Assembly (NCBI GenBank): GCA_019638085.1
Contig: JAHBUL010000010.1
Coordinates: 108,886 to 172,885, forward strand
From: Flavobacteriales bacterium
GTDB lineage: Bacteria; Bacteroidota; Bacteroidia; Flavobacteriales_F; PHOS-HE28
DNA: 64,000 bases
Direction of reading: 5' to 3'
The position numbers and the translations under genes were made by a program. Shown here in pieces: positions 27,479 to 36,127 of this stretch. The notes under the pieces are model-generated. The model had not been told where the DNA came from. It did not search any database and saw only the letters and a list, made by a program, of their open reading frames with translations. How positions within the stretch are numbered: the stretch's first letter is position 1; every line of letters begins with the position of its first letter.

Positions 27479-28144
27479 TCAGTTATCCAGGATCACCACC
27501 AACGTCCCCAGTAGGATCCGGTCGTAGAGCGCGATCACATCGCTATTGCGCATGCGGATACAGCCATGGGAGCTCGGGGTGCCTAGGGAGGCCTCATCCG
27601 CAGTTCCATGAATGTAGATACCTCTCTCCATGCTGTCCACGTTACCACCTTCGTTCACGCCCGGTTCCAGGCCTCCGAGCCAGAGGATGCGGGAGGTGAT
27701 CAGGTCGCCATCGGCTGCCTCCTTGGTTGCGATATCGCCAGTGAATTGCCGGGCCTTGAAGATGCCCCAAGGCGGCACCCCTTTCCCGAATTTCCGTACC
27801 ACGCGGTGCAGTCCCTCCGGGGTCCGGTTGCTGTTCCTGTATGCGCCCAATCCTTTCCGCGCTGTGGAGATCACATACTCGGCCTTCATCTCTCCTTCCA
27901 CCACGAAGTACATGCGTTGACTTTGCACGGAGACGTACAGTACATAGCCCTCCGAAGGCGCAGCAGGATACCGGACCTGCATCCATTCCATCAGAAAATC
28001 CGCCAGTACCTGTTTGCGGGCGGGTGTACTCATGGCCAGGTCGTCCTGCTGCGCAGAGACAGCCATAACGCACAGGATCGCGCAAGCAGTGAGCAGGGAC
28101 TTCAGCACGGACATGGCGGATCGCATACGGCCAAGGAAGTTCAA
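27479..28144 (-). CDS. L,D-transpeptidase (YkuD / ErfK family)
   Basis: Up to 221 residues; ATGs at 28126 and 28114 are also good starts before the signal peptide (SLLTACAILCVMAVSAQQ). The catalytic motif is plain: IYIHGTADEASLGTPSSHGC followed by IRMRN, with the nucleophile Cys in SHGCIRM. The N-terminal half (YVLYVSVQSQRMYFVV, SNRTPEGLHRV) is typical of the beta-sandwich fold. These enzymes form 3-3 cross-links in peptidoglycan or attach proteins to it in the periplasm. Monocistronic by appearance. Confidence 0.92.
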   Translation of the reverse strand: MNFLGRMRSAMSVLKSLLTACAILCVMAVSAQQDDLAMSTPARKQVLADFLMEWMQVRYPAAPSEGYVLYVSVQSQRMYFVVEGEMKAEYVISTARKGLGAYRNSNRTPEGLHRVVRKFGKGVPPWGIFKARQFTGDIATKEAADGDLITSRILWLGGLEPGVNEGGNVDSMERGIYIHGTADEASLGTPSSHGCIRMRNSDVIALYDRILLGTLVVILDN

Positions 28145-28196
28145 GGTTCAGATGCGAAGTTCCAAAGATCTCGGGGTATCAGACCATCGAACCTGT

Positions 28197-29909
28197 TCAG
28201 TTTATCACCAATCGCATGGTGGTCGTGTGGTTGCCAGATTCAAGTTGGACCAAGTAGATGCCGGGACGCAGCCTTCTCAGGTCCACCACCGTTCGTGCAC
28301 GATGAAGTGCCTGCTTCATTACCGTTCTACCTGTAGCATCCAATACATGTAGGTCTGCAGTTGAACGTGCACCACCCAGCACGATCTCCACTTGATCGGA
28401 AGTCGGATTCGGATACATGCTAAAAACAATGAAGTCCTGCTTCCCGATCGAAGTTGGTCCGCAGTAGATGTTGAAGGCGCTGTCCAGATAGGAAATACGG
28501 GCTGTGAGCCAAGTGGATAGATAATCCAGTTGCCCCGGATCATGGGAGTATTCACTCCAGGCCAAGGCCTCACGCTCATAGGCTCCGTTGCTGGTCAATA
28601 GTGCATGTGCATGGTCGAACATGCCCTCGATCTGTCCTGAGGTCAGAATATCCGTGCGCAGTGCATTCCAGCGTGCTTGTAAGCGTTTTCGGAAGCCGTC
28701 GGGTTCACAGTCCTCCATCAGGCGCGCATAGAAGCCGTTCATCAGCAGGTCATTCGTGCTATTCTCCTGGCTACCGTCCCAGATCACGCCGAAGGTGCCA
28801 TCCAGATCATGGGGCACGTAGAAATAGGGCGTTCCCGAGTCAAAGAGCGCCACGTAAATGTTCTTACCGGTATTGTCGGTGGCCCTTAGCAGGTTCAGGA
28901 AGATGAAATAGTCCACCGCATTGCCCAACTCGAAGCGGGAAGGATATTCTGCCAGGAACTCACCTTCCGGAGCGTTGATCACGAAGTCAACGAATTCGTG
29001 CAGGAAGAACCATTCCGTGACCTCCGTGGGATATTTGTACTCGAACCCGGACCAGCTACGTAAGGAGTCGTTATAGGGTGGCGCGAAGGAAAAGGTGGGT
29101 GCGCCCCATGACACGCCTTGATAAAGTTGACCCCGGATGCTGCCATTGTATTTTTTCAATTTCAACTGTTTGCGGTCGATGCGCTCGCTGAGGGCATAGA
29201 TGCCTTGGTAGGACCCATTGACGAAGAGCTCGGCGTATTCCATGGCCACACCCGTTACCGCATTCGGTTCGGCGGTCTGGTAATAGGGTGCGTGGATCAT
29301 CCTCCAGAGCTTATTGCAGACCACACTGCGTAATCGCAATGGTTCATTGTACATCGCCTGGAGGTTCCAGTCATCATCGGATCGCATGCCCAGCAGGCTG
29401 AGGTCCACATTTTCCATACCGGTGCTATCATTCCAGAACTCGATCCGGTAGGATTTCTTCGGGTAGGTCTGGGAGAAGGACCCCCGGAATTCGATGCCAA
29501 GCCCCGCAGAGATGACGGTGCCGGAAGTATCGGAGATCATGAAATTGCCCGGAACACGTGGCTCATCCACGATGACTTGGTTCGTTGTGATCGCAATAAG
29601 GGGCAATGCAGTGAAGTACAACTGATAGATCTCACCAGCAGCATTCGCCACGGCGATAGCAGTGCCCACGGTGATCTCCTGCACGTCAGCGCTCAGAGCA
29701 TAGATTTCATCTGTGTGGATCGCGGCCTTCAGGTTGGGCCACTGGGCGTTCACCTCATCCACCGGAAGGTTCACCACGATCAGTTGCAGATCATGATCCA
29801 CTTGGAACATGTTCGGAGGCACCACAATGGTGTCCCCAGCGTGAACATGGCCAACCGATAGACCTACGGTCAGTAGGAATAGGGATTGAAAAAAAATGGA
29901 TCGGAACAT
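28197..29909 (-). CDS. CotH-kinase family protein with T9SS type A sorting domain
   Basis: 570 residues with a signal peptide (MFRSIFFQSLFLLTVGLS, cleavage near VHAG). CotH signatures are present: IEFRGSFSQTYPKKSYRIEF, DWNLQAMYNEPLRLRS and the metal/active-site region YVPHDLDGTFG. CotH is an atypical protein kinase fold first known from spore coats; the Bacteroidota versions are secreted and their substrates are unknown. The last 75 residues (MYPNPTSDQVEIVLGG ... LRPGIYLVQLESG) form a type A sorting domain, so it should be exported by the T9SS. Transcribed alone, with 211 nt of spacer upstream. Confidence 0.92.
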   Translation of the reverse strand: MFRSIFFQSLFLLTVGLSVGHVHAGDTIVVPPNMFQVDHDLQLIVVNLPVDEVNAQWPNLKAAIHTDEIYALSADVQEITVGTAIAVANAAGEIYQLYFTALPLIAITTNQVIVDEPRVPGNFMISDTSGTVISAGLGIEFRGSFSQTYPKKSYRIEFWNDSTGMENVDLSLLGMRSDDDWNLQAMYNEPLRLRSVVCNKLWRMIHAPYYQTAEPNAVTGVAMEYAELFVNGSYQGIYALSERIDRKQLKLKKYNGSIRGQLYQGVSWGAPTFSFAPPYNDSLRSWSGFEYKYPTEVTEWFFLHEFVDFVINAPEGEFLAEYPSRFELGNAVDYFIFLNLLRATDNTGKNIYVALFDSGTPYFYVPHDLDGTFGVIWDGSQENSTNDLLMNGFYARLMEDCEPDGFRKRLQARWNALRTDILTSGQIEGMFDHAHALLTSNGAYEREALAWSEYSHDPGQLDYLSTWLTARISYLDSAFNIYCGPTSIGKQDFIVFSMYPNPTSDQVEIVLGGARSTADLHVLDATGRTVMKQALHRARTVVDLRRLRPGIYLVQLESGNHTTTMRLVIN

Positions 29910-30122
29910 GCTTCAAGAGCTGCGTGAACCAGAGTGGTGTGTGGTTTTATGACCTTGTACTATCCGGACGCGCTGAAGTGGGAAAGTGCTGCCTAGAGCG
30001 CATCCAAAAACAAATTTGAGAAGCGCTCTTACCTCTTGCAAGTATATCCTCCGGTCAGCGAGGATTCAGTCCGCGCCAGATATTGAAACTTGAAACATTG
30101 CCACGTTTCCGGTAATACGAGT

Positions 30123-31817
30123 TTAGAACAAGCTCGTAAATCCGAAATGGACTTTGCCGTTCCGCAGTTCCACGGGGTTGTTGAATTGCTTGCCAAGGGC
30201 ATAGCTCAAGGAGAATATCCCGGCCTTGGTCTCGAAGCTTGTGCCCACACCGAAGCCTAGCGGGGTGTCCGTCAGTAGCGGTGTACGGCTCTGGTCCTCC
30301 CACCAGCCTTGGTCAACAAAAACGAAAAAGTTGCTGTTCTCCTCGAAGAGAAAGCGGTATTCGATGGTGCCGATGACAAAGGAGGATGCATAGATGCTGG
30401 CCTCGTCCACACCGCGCTGGCTCTTGATGCCGCCAATTCGGTAGAGTTCGTTTGAGTACAGCTGGTCATTCACCATGCTCCCCCCTTGGCCTGCCAGTTT
30501 TATGGTGCTGCGCCTGCCGATGGGGATGTGCCAGATAACATGCCCGTTCAATTCGTACTGCACGCTGCGGTGGTCCACTGCGGCAGTATCGCTGAAGGTG
30601 GCGGTGGAGCTACGTTTTTCCCCAACTGACCCTTCCATATCGAGGGCCAGTCCTTTGCGCGGATTGAAGCGGTAGTCGAAGCGTTCCCGCTGCACACCGA
30701 GGCCGTAGGCAGTCAACTTTACATCGGCCAAGCCCGGCGTATAGGTCAGCTGTTGGCCCAAGCGCTGGCTGCTCTTGTTGTTCACGAACACGCGGACCTT
30801 ATCGCTTCGGGGCAAGAGGTATTCCAAAGCAGCACGGGAGTTCACTTCCAGGAACGTGGTGTCTCGCTTGAAGAGTTTCAAGCCGAGATCGACCCCGAAG
30901 GGGGTGTTGAAGGCGAATGGATAGTTGAAGCCCACCTTGAGGTCCTGCGTGCGATCCTGCAAGCTGCGCCAGCTCAGGTCGATGGCCTCGCCACGGTGGA
31001 GTGCATTGCGCAGCTTCAGGTCGAGGTCGCCGGTGAATCGGACCTTCCCGGTCTCGAGGTCCTGTGCGACACCGAGGATCCCATTGAAATTGCTGGCCCG
31101 TTTATCATCCAGGAAGAGGTAGAGCTTGGTCTGTTCCGGTGAGAACAGTATGTATGCCGGGTGCTTGGTGGAGACGAAGGGAAGCTCGCGCGTTCGGCCG
31201 TCCAAGCCGCGCACCAACGTTTCGTTATAGGGGTCCCCTGGGCGGATACCGATATAGGCCTGCAAATAGCGTGCGTTCACGTTGGCGGTTCCGCGTATCA
31301 CCACACTGTCGAAGGTGACGTAACGTCCGCGATCCAGGTGTATCGAAGCGATGAGCCCATCGTCCTCGGTTCGCAAGCTATCCAGGCCCACCATGGCAAA
31401 AGGATATCCGTGGTCTTCACATTCCTTGAGCAATCCCTCAAAGAGCTTGGATACCTGCCTCGGCGTGATGGGGCGGTCGCGGTAGAATCGTTCGCGAAAG
31501 CCCGTTGCGCTGGCGATCTCCTGTGGTACGGATCCCGCCGTAAGCCGCGTCCACCGGTATTGCGGGCCGAGATGGAAAGTGCACTGGGTGGTGTCCGATC
31601 CTGCAATACACGTATCGCGTGAGGCGCCGAGATAGCCTTGAGCGATCATTTCGCCGCGCAGTTCGGCCGTGCGCTGTTCCACTTCCTTCACATTCAGTTT
31701 GAACGGCCCCTTCCATTTCCGCGGAAGCACAGTGTCCGCTTGCAAAATGAGCACGTGCTGCTGAGCCTGCGCTGCAAGGACGAACAGCAAAGCGGACAGG
31801 GCCAAGGCACGTAGCAT
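30123..31817 (-). CDS. Omp85-superfamily outer-membrane protein (BamA/TamA-like)
   Basis: 564 residues from the ATG at 31817, which overlaps the ung stop by 1 nt (TGATG) and begins a good signal peptide (MLRALALSALLFVLAAQAQ). The first 200 or so residues resemble POTRA-type repeats (FDSVVIRGTANVNARYLQAYIG). The C-terminal barrel has many alternating strands, including ELYRIGGIKSQRGVDE, related to the conserved (I/V)RG(F/Y) lid-lock region, and ends on an aromatic residue (FGFTSLF). It is shorter than BamA and is likely an accessory Omp85 protein. Coupling to a DNA-repair gene is probably incidental. Confidence 0.86.
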   Translation of the reverse strand: MLRALALSALLFVLAAQAQQHVLILQADTVLPRKWKGPFKLNVKEVEQRTAELRGEMIAQGYLGASRDTCIAGSDTTQCTFHLGPQYRWTRLTAGSVPQEIASATGFRERFYRDRPITPRQVSKLFEGLLKECEDHGYPFAMVGLDSLRTEDDGLIASIHLDRGRYVTFDSVVIRGTANVNARYLQAYIGIRPGDPYNETLVRGLDGRTRELPFVSTKHPAYILFSPEQTKLYLFLDDKRASNFNGILGVAQDLETGKVRFTGDLDLKLRNALHRGEAIDLSWRSLQDRTQDLKVGFNYPFAFNTPFGVDLGLKLFKRDTTFLEVNSRAALEYLLPRSDKVRVFVNNKSSQRLGQQLTYTPGLADVKLTAYGLGVQRERFDYRFNPRKGLALDMEGSVGEKRSSTATFSDTAAVDHRSVQYELNGHVIWHIPIGRRSTIKLAGQGGSMVNDQLYSNELYRIGGIKSQRGVDEASIYASSFVIGTIEYRFLFEENSNFFVFVDQGWWEDQSRTPLLTDTPLGFGVGTSFETKAGIFSLSYALGKQFNNPVELRNGKVHFGFTSLF

Positions 31818-32515
31818 CAGGTACTCCAAGTGATCGGTGCACCGCCTTGCGCCATCAGGATCTCGTTCGCTGCGCTGAAATGGCCACAGCCGATAAAGCC
31901 GCGGTGCGCGGAGAGCGGGGAAGGGTGGGGGGCCTTCAACACATAGTGCCGTTCGCCGTCGATCAAGGCTTCCTTGGCCTGGGCGTGGCGGCCCCAGAGC
32001 ATGAAGATCAATCCGGACCGGTCGGAAGAAAGCGCTTTGATCGCGGCATCAGTAAAGCGTTCCCACCCTTGCCCCTGATGCGATGCTGCCTCCCCGGCAC
32101 GTACGGTGAGGGTCGCATTCAGCAGCAATACACCTTGTGCCGCCCAACTGCTGAGGTCGCCTCCTGAGGGCTTCGTTCCTATATCCCGCTGGATCTCCTT
32201 GAATATGTTCTGCAAGGAAGGCGGCGTGGCTATTCCATGCGGTACCGAAAAGCTGAGGCCGTGCGCTTGCCCGGGGCCATGGTAGGGGTCCTGCCCGAGG
32301 ATCACTACGCGCACCGCTTCGAATGGAGTGAGTTGGAAGGCCTGCAGTATATCCCCCCCACGCGGATACACCGTGTGTGTTTCCCGTTCCTGCACAAGGA
32401 AGCGTTTAAGATCGCTGAAATAGGGTGCGCTGAACTCCATTCGGAGCCGCTCCGACCATCCCGGATCAATGTCCGGGACCTGCGGAGGGTCAGGGGGAAG
32501 GGGGCTGCCGTTCAT
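31817..32515 (-). CDS. ung: Uracil-DNA glycosylase, family 1
   Basis: Removes uracil from DNA to start base-excision repair. 232 residues; the water-activating loop GQDPYHGPGQAHGLSFSV (Asp76), the uracil-specificity strand VLLLNATLTV and the DNA-intercalation loop HPSPLSAHRGFIG are all intact. The N-terminus is Pro-rich (about 1-18) and somewhat longer than needed. Its promoter region is shared with the divergent small lipoprotein gene starting at 32615. Confidence 0.97.
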   Translation of the reverse strand: MNGSPLPPDPPQVPDIDPGWSERLRMEFSAPYFSDLKRFLVQERETHTVYPRGGDILQAFQLTPFEAVRVVILGQDPYHGPGQAHGLSFSVPHGIATPPSLQNIFKEIQRDIGTKPSGGDLSSWAAQGVLLLNATLTVRAGEAASHQGQGWERFTDAAIKALSSDRSGLIFMLWGRHAQAKEALIDGERHYVLKAPHPSPLSAHRGFIGCGHFSAANEILMAQGGAPITWST

Positions 32516-32553
32516 CGGGATATGAAAGTCCCCTCAGGGGATCGTTGAAACTT

Positions 32554-32588
32554 TTTGGTGGAGGACAAGGTAATAGGGGCTAAATTTG
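32554..32588 (+). promoter_or_regulatory. Candidate promoter of the 42-residue lipoprotein gene
   Basis: TAAATTTG at 32581-32588 matches TAnnTTTG exactly, and TTTG at 32554-32557 lies 23 nt upstream. The start codon follows 26 nt after the -7 box. Confidence 0.6.
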
Positions 32589-32614
32589 GAATGTAATCCA
32601 GCACTTGAGCAACG

Positions 32615-32743
32615 ATGAAAAAGGTCTTCAAGGTATTTGCGATCATGGCAGTGGCCAGCCTGCTTTTCAGTGCATGCAAGTCCACGCATTCCTGTCCAGC
32701 ATACGGCAAGGTCGTAAAGCCAGCGCCCGAGTGCGCCAGTTGA
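32615..32743 (+). CDS. Tiny lipoprotein (42 residues)
   Basis: Below usual ORF cut-offs but well supported. The product starts MKKVFKVFAIMAVASLLFSA, followed by a lipobox Cys, then KSTHSCPAYGKVVKPAPEC. It therefore has a full lipoprotein signal peptide and a mature part of only about 22 residues with three cysteines. I recall similarly tiny lipoproteins with a CPAYG motif in other Bacteroidota; no function is known to me. It has a consensus promoter and a likely terminator of its own, so it is an independent transcription unit between ung and the OsmC gene. Confidence 0.75.
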   Translation: MKKVFKVFAIMAVASLLFSACKSTHSCPAYGKVVKPAPECAS

Positions 32744-32765
32744 GCGGGGACCTCCACTTCCTCTC

Positions 32766-32792
32766 AGGCCCGGCACCAAGTCCGGGCTTTCT
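32766..32792 (+). terminator. Probable terminator after the tiny lipoprotein gene
   Basis: Arms AGGCCCGG (32766-32773) and CCGGGCTT (32782-32789) pair with one G-T wobble around an 8-nt loop, and a TTTCTCGTTT stretch follows. The U-tract is short, so strength is uncertain. It precedes the convergent OsmC stop at 32805. Confidence 0.55.
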
Positions 32793-32804
32793 CGTTTCCT
32801 GCGA

Positions 32805-33212
32805 TCAACGATAGGTAAAGGAAACCTCCTGTACCAGTTCTTCACGCAAGCTTAACGCCACTGGACATGTTCGTGCAGCATGCTCCAAGATGCTGCGCTG
32901 TTTGTCATCCAGGTCGCTGCCGTCCAGCGTGAAGTGTACCTCGATCAGTTCCACCCGGCGCGGTCCCGAAGCCATGTGCTTCACCACGCGCGCCTCCAGC
33001 CCGTTGAGAGCAATGCTTCTCGCTTCGGCCGCGATGCCCATCAAGGTCATCATGCAGCAGGCCAGTGAGGTGCTCATCAGGTCGGTGGGGGAGAAAGCTT
33101 CGCCCTTGCCGTGGTTGTCGATCGGTGCATCGGTGTTGATCTTTTCACCACTGCGTCCGTGCAAGGCTTCGGTACGAAGGCCTCCGAGGTATTTTACATG
33201 TGCGGTATCCAT
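32805..33212 (-). CDS. OsmC-family peroxiredoxin-like protein
   Basis: 135 residues from the ATG at 33212 (MDTAHVKYLGGLRTEALHG); an upstream extension reads through a Pro/Ser-rich stretch without family similarity. OsmC features are FSPTDLMSTSLACCMMTLMG (Cys52 or Cys53) and a second redox cysteine in RTCPVALSLREE (Cys116). These proteins reduce organic hydroperoxides by two cysteines, or belong to the related YhfA branch. The convergent gene upstream and divergent gene at 33337 make it monocistronic. Confidence 0.88.
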   Translation of the reverse strand: MDTAHVKYLGGLRTEALHGRSGEKINTDAPIDNHGKGEAFSPTDLMSTSLACCMMTLMGIAAEARSIALNGLEARVVKHMASGPRRVELIEVHFTLDGSDLDDKQRSILEHAARTCPVALSLREELVQEVSFTYR

Positions 33213-33315
33213 GGTGCTAAGGAACGAAGGGGGAATGGAATCCAAGGGACCCATGATGGCCAAGTTCCGGTATTCCTCACCTGACCATCGGTTTTCGATC
33301 CGCCGGCATCCTCCT

Positions 33316-33323
33316 TAGCTTTG
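33316..33323 (+). promoter_or_regulatory. Candidate promoter -7 element before the 33337 gene
   Basis: TAGCTTTG fits TAnnTTTG. A weak -33 (TTTTC at 33292-33296) lies 19 nt upstream. The start codon is only 13 nt downstream, implying a very short leader. Confidence 0.45.
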
Positions 33324-33336
33324 AGCACTATTCAGC

Positions 33337-34101
33337 ATGCCACGTCAACCCCTGATCCTCCTATTCATCTTGGCGCTGAGCGGCAGCGCTTCTGCGCAGG
33401 CGCAACAGAGCATCTATGACGATGCCGCGCGTACGCTGTATTCCCATGAGATGTACGGCGGCCCGCTGATCCATGGCGATGGCTGGGGAATCACCTTCCA
33501 GTATGGCAAGTACGCTACTGCCAAGGACCGGCACATGTACGGCATCGACATCGTGTCGATGAAGCACCCCAAGGAGATCAAGAGCTTCAATCCCAATTAT
33601 CAGGATGCACGGGGCTATTTCTACGGGAAGCTCAACAGCATGATCATCGTGCGACCCACCTATGGGCGCAAGCACAGGATCGCGGAGAAGATCCGAAAGA
33701 GCGCCGTGGAGGTGAACTATGTCTGGGGCATCGGTCCTTCGCTGGGGCTACTGAAACCGGTGTACTTGCAGATCGGCGAGCCGGACTTCCCTTATCAGGT
33801 CATCATTACCGAACGGTATGATCCGACCAAGCATTTTGCGGATAACATCTTCGGCAGGGCCTCCTGGTTCAAGGGGCTGGGTGAGATCCATCTATACCCC
33901 GGGGCCTTTGGCCGCTTCGCCTTCAACTTCGAATATGCCGGGAATAATACCGGCATCCGGGCCTTGGAGGTCGGCGTGTCCATGGACGCTTACGGAGTGA
34001 AGCTGCCGCAAATGGCGGACCTGGAGGATGTGGGCACGAACAAGCAATTTTTCCTTGAATTCTATTTAGCGATGCACTTCGGTGCGAAGACGATACGATG
34101 A
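33337..34101 (+). CDS. Outer-membrane beta-barrel-like protein of unknown function
   Basis: 254 residues with a signal peptide ([20 protein letters not shown], cleavage near AQAQQ). The mature chain is rich in Gly, Tyr and Phe in alternating patterns ([41 protein letters not shown]) and ends [11 protein letters not shown]. This suggests a small outer-membrane barrel, but I cannot name a family. Its stop overlaps the lipA start (ATGA), so it is translated together with lipA; a functional link is not obvious. Confidence 0.75.
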   Translation: MPRQPLILLFILALSGSASAQAQQSIYDDAARTLYSHEMYGGPLIHGDGWGITFQYGKYATAKDRHMYGIDIVSMKHPKEIKSFNPNYQDARGYFYGKLNSMIIVRPTYGRKHRIAEKIRKSAVEVNYVWGIGPSLGLLKPVYLQIGEPDFPYQVIITERYDPTKHFADNIFGRASWFKGLGEIHLYPGAFGRFAFNFEYAGNNTGIRALEVGVSMDAYGVKLPQMADLEDVGTNKQFFLEFYLAMHFGAKTIR

Positions 34102-34973
34102 GCGAGATCGCCGATGCCACGGCCGTGGAACTACCGCGCCGCAAACCTGATTGGTTACGAGTGAAGCTTCCTAACGGGGAGAACTACAAAAAGGTGCGCG
34201 CCATTGTGAGCGAGCACAAGCTGCACACCATCTGCCAAAGCGGCAACTGCCCCAACATGGGCGAATGCTGGGGTGCAGGCACGGCCACCTTCATGATCCT
34301 GGGCAACATCTGCACCCGCTCCTGCGGTTTTTGCAACGTGGCCACGGGAAGACCCGAGGAGGCCGACCCCTTCGAGCCAGCCCGCGTGGCCCGCTCCGTG
34401 GAACTCATGGGGGTGAAACATTGCGTGATCACTTCCGTGGACCGCGATGACATGGCCGACGGTGGTGCCAACATCTGGGCGAAGACCATCCGCTCGGTAC
34501 GCCGCCGCAGCCCTCAAACGAAGCTCGAGACCTTGATCCCGGACTTCAAGGGGGAATGGCACAATCTGGCCATCGTGCTGGAGGAAAGGCCGGAGGTGCT
34601 CAGCCACAACGTGGAGACCGTACGCCGGCTGACCCGTAAGGTGCGTGTGCAAGCAAAGTACGACCGCAGCCTCGAAGTACTTATGCGTTCCAAGAAATTC
34701 GGCCTGCGCACCAAGAGTGGGATCATGCTCGGTCTGGGCGAGAAGGACCATGAGGTGATCGAGACCATGGACGACCTGCGCAGCGTGGGTTGCGATGTGG
34801 TCACCATCGGGCAGTACCTCCAGCCCACCAAGAAGCACCTGCCCGTTGTGGAGTATGTACATCCCGACCGCTTCACCATGTTCCGCGAGGAAGGGCTCAC
34901 TCGCGGTTTCCGCTTTGTTGAAAGTGGCCCCCTGGTCCGAAGTAGCTACCACGCTGAAAAGCATGTTCTCTGA
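34098..34973 (+). CDS. lipA: Lipoyl synthase
   Basis: Radical SAM enzyme inserting two sulfurs into octanoyl groups on carrier domains of pyruvate dehydrogenase and related complexes. 291 residues. The auxiliary cluster cysteines are Cys46, Cys51 and Cys57 ([16 protein letters not shown]) and the SAM-cluster cysteines Cys72, Cys76 and Cys79 (CTRSCGFC). The C-terminal [13 protein letters not shown] carries the conserved serine ligand region. lipB is not adjacent. Confidence 0.97.
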   Translation: MSEIADATAVELPRRKPDWLRVKLPNGENYKKVRAIVSEHKLHTICQSGNCPNMGECWGAGTATFMILGNICTRSCGFCNVATGRPEEADPFEPARVARSVELMGVKHCVITSVDRDDMADGGANIWAKTIRSVRRRSPQTKLETLIPDFKGEWHNLAIVLEERPEVLSHNVETVRRLTRKVRVQAKYDRSLEVLMRSKKFGLRTKSGIMLGLGEKDHEVIETMDDLRSVGCDVVTIGQYLQPTKKHLPVVEYVHPDRFTMFREEGLTRGFRFVESGPLVRSSYHAEKHVL

Positions 34974-35032
34974 ACAGTAGTGAACCACTCGCCTCATCAC
35001 CTGTTCGCTCAACACAAACACGTATTCAAAAA

Positions 35033-36040
35033 ATGACCAAGCTTCGTATTGCCATCAATGGCTTCGGCCGCATCGGAAGGATCACCGCACGCATGCTGCT
35101 GCAACGCAATGATGTGGAACTGGTGGCCGTGAATGACCTGACCGATACCCGCACGCTCGCCCACCTCTTCAAGTATGACTCGATCCATGGCGTATACAAG
35201 GGCGAGGTCAGCCATGATGAGGAGTCACTACATATCGATGGCCATAGGGTGAAGGCCTTTGCAGAAAAGGATCCATCTGCGCTCCCATGGGGTAAGCTCG
35301 GCATCGACGTAGTAGTGGAGAGCACAGGTATATTCCTCACTCGTGAGAAAGCCTCTGGACACCTGAAGGCCGGGGCCAAAAAGGTGGTGCTATCCGCACC
35401 TGCCAAGGAGGAAGGGATCAAGACCGTAGTGCTGGGCGTGAACGATGATGAGCTCGATGGGACCGAGGACATCATTTCCAATGCTTCCTGCACCACCAAT
35501 TGCGCCGCACCCATGGTCCAGGTGATCCATGAACTCTGCGACATCGAGAGCGGATACATCACTACGGTACACGCCTATACCAGCGATCAGCGCCTGCACG
35601 ATGCGCCCCACCGCGATCTGCGCCGCTCACGCGCCGCCGCCGTCTCCATGATCCCCACCACCACGGGAGCAGCCAAGGCCATTACCAAGATCTTCCCGAA
35701 GCTGGATGGAAGACTGGGCGGTGCAGGCATCCGCGTACCTGTTGCAGACGGGTCCATCACGGATATTACCTGCCACGTGAACCGCACCGTGAGTGCGGAA
35801 GAGATCAATGCCCGTTTCAAGGAACTGGCTGAGGGGAAGTGGAAGGGGATCGTCCGCTATACCGAAGATCCCATAGTCAGCATCGATATCGTGGGGGACC
35901 CCAACAGCTGCATCATCGACGGCTTGCTCACCAGTGTGATCGGTAGCAGCGTGAAGGTGATGGGTTGGTACGATAACGAATATGGCTTCAGCGCCCGCTT
36001 GGTGGACCTGGTGGTGATGCTGGGCAAGAAAAGGGCATAG
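35033..36040 (+). CDS. gapA: Glyceraldehyde-3-phosphate dehydrogenase, type I
   Basis: Glycolytic enzyme converting glyceraldehyde-3-phosphate to 1,3-bisphosphoglycerate with NAD. 335 residues. The Rossmann start is INGFGRIGRI; Asp35 in VNDLTD favours NAD over NADP. The catalytic cysteine is Cys153 in SNASCTTNCAAP, and the C-terminal WYDNEYGFSARLVDL is intact. It begins 59 nt after lipA, and a long imperfect inverted repeat follows it. Confidence 0.98.
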   Translation: MTKLRIAINGFGRIGRITARMLLQRNDVELVAVNDLTDTRTLAHLFKYDSIHGVYKGEVSHDEESLHIDGHRVKAFAEKDPSALPWGKLGIDVVVESTGIFLTREKASGHLKAGAKKVVLSAPAKEEGIKTVVLGVNDDELDGTEDIISNASCTTNCAAPMVQVIHELCDIESGYITTVHAYTSDQRLHDAPHRDLRRSRAAAVSMIPTTTGAAKAITKIFPKLDGRLGGAGIRVPVADGSITDITCHVNRTVSAEEINARFKELAEGKWKGIVRYTEDPIVSIDIVGDPNSCIIDGLLTSVIGSSVKVMGWYDNEYGFSARLVDLVVMLGKKRA

Positions 36041-36043
36041 ATG

Positions 36044-36127
36044 GTTGCCAGTTGTCCGTTGTCAGTTGTCAGGGGGCTCGGTGGCATTGGCCTGTTGTCT
36101 GCTGCCTGACAACTAGCAACTGGCAAC
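36044..36127. repeat. Imperfect inverted repeat built of GTTGTCAG words, gapA/lpxH spacer
   Basis: The left half (36044-36073) carries GTTGCCAGTTG then GTTGTCAGTTGTCAGG; the right half (36105-36127) carries CCTGACAAC and CAACTGGCAAC, their reverse complements. The resulting hairpin fills the gap between the convergent gapA and lpxH-like genes and could end both transcripts, though there is no U-tract. The same words occur at 3717-3740. Confidence 0.6.
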
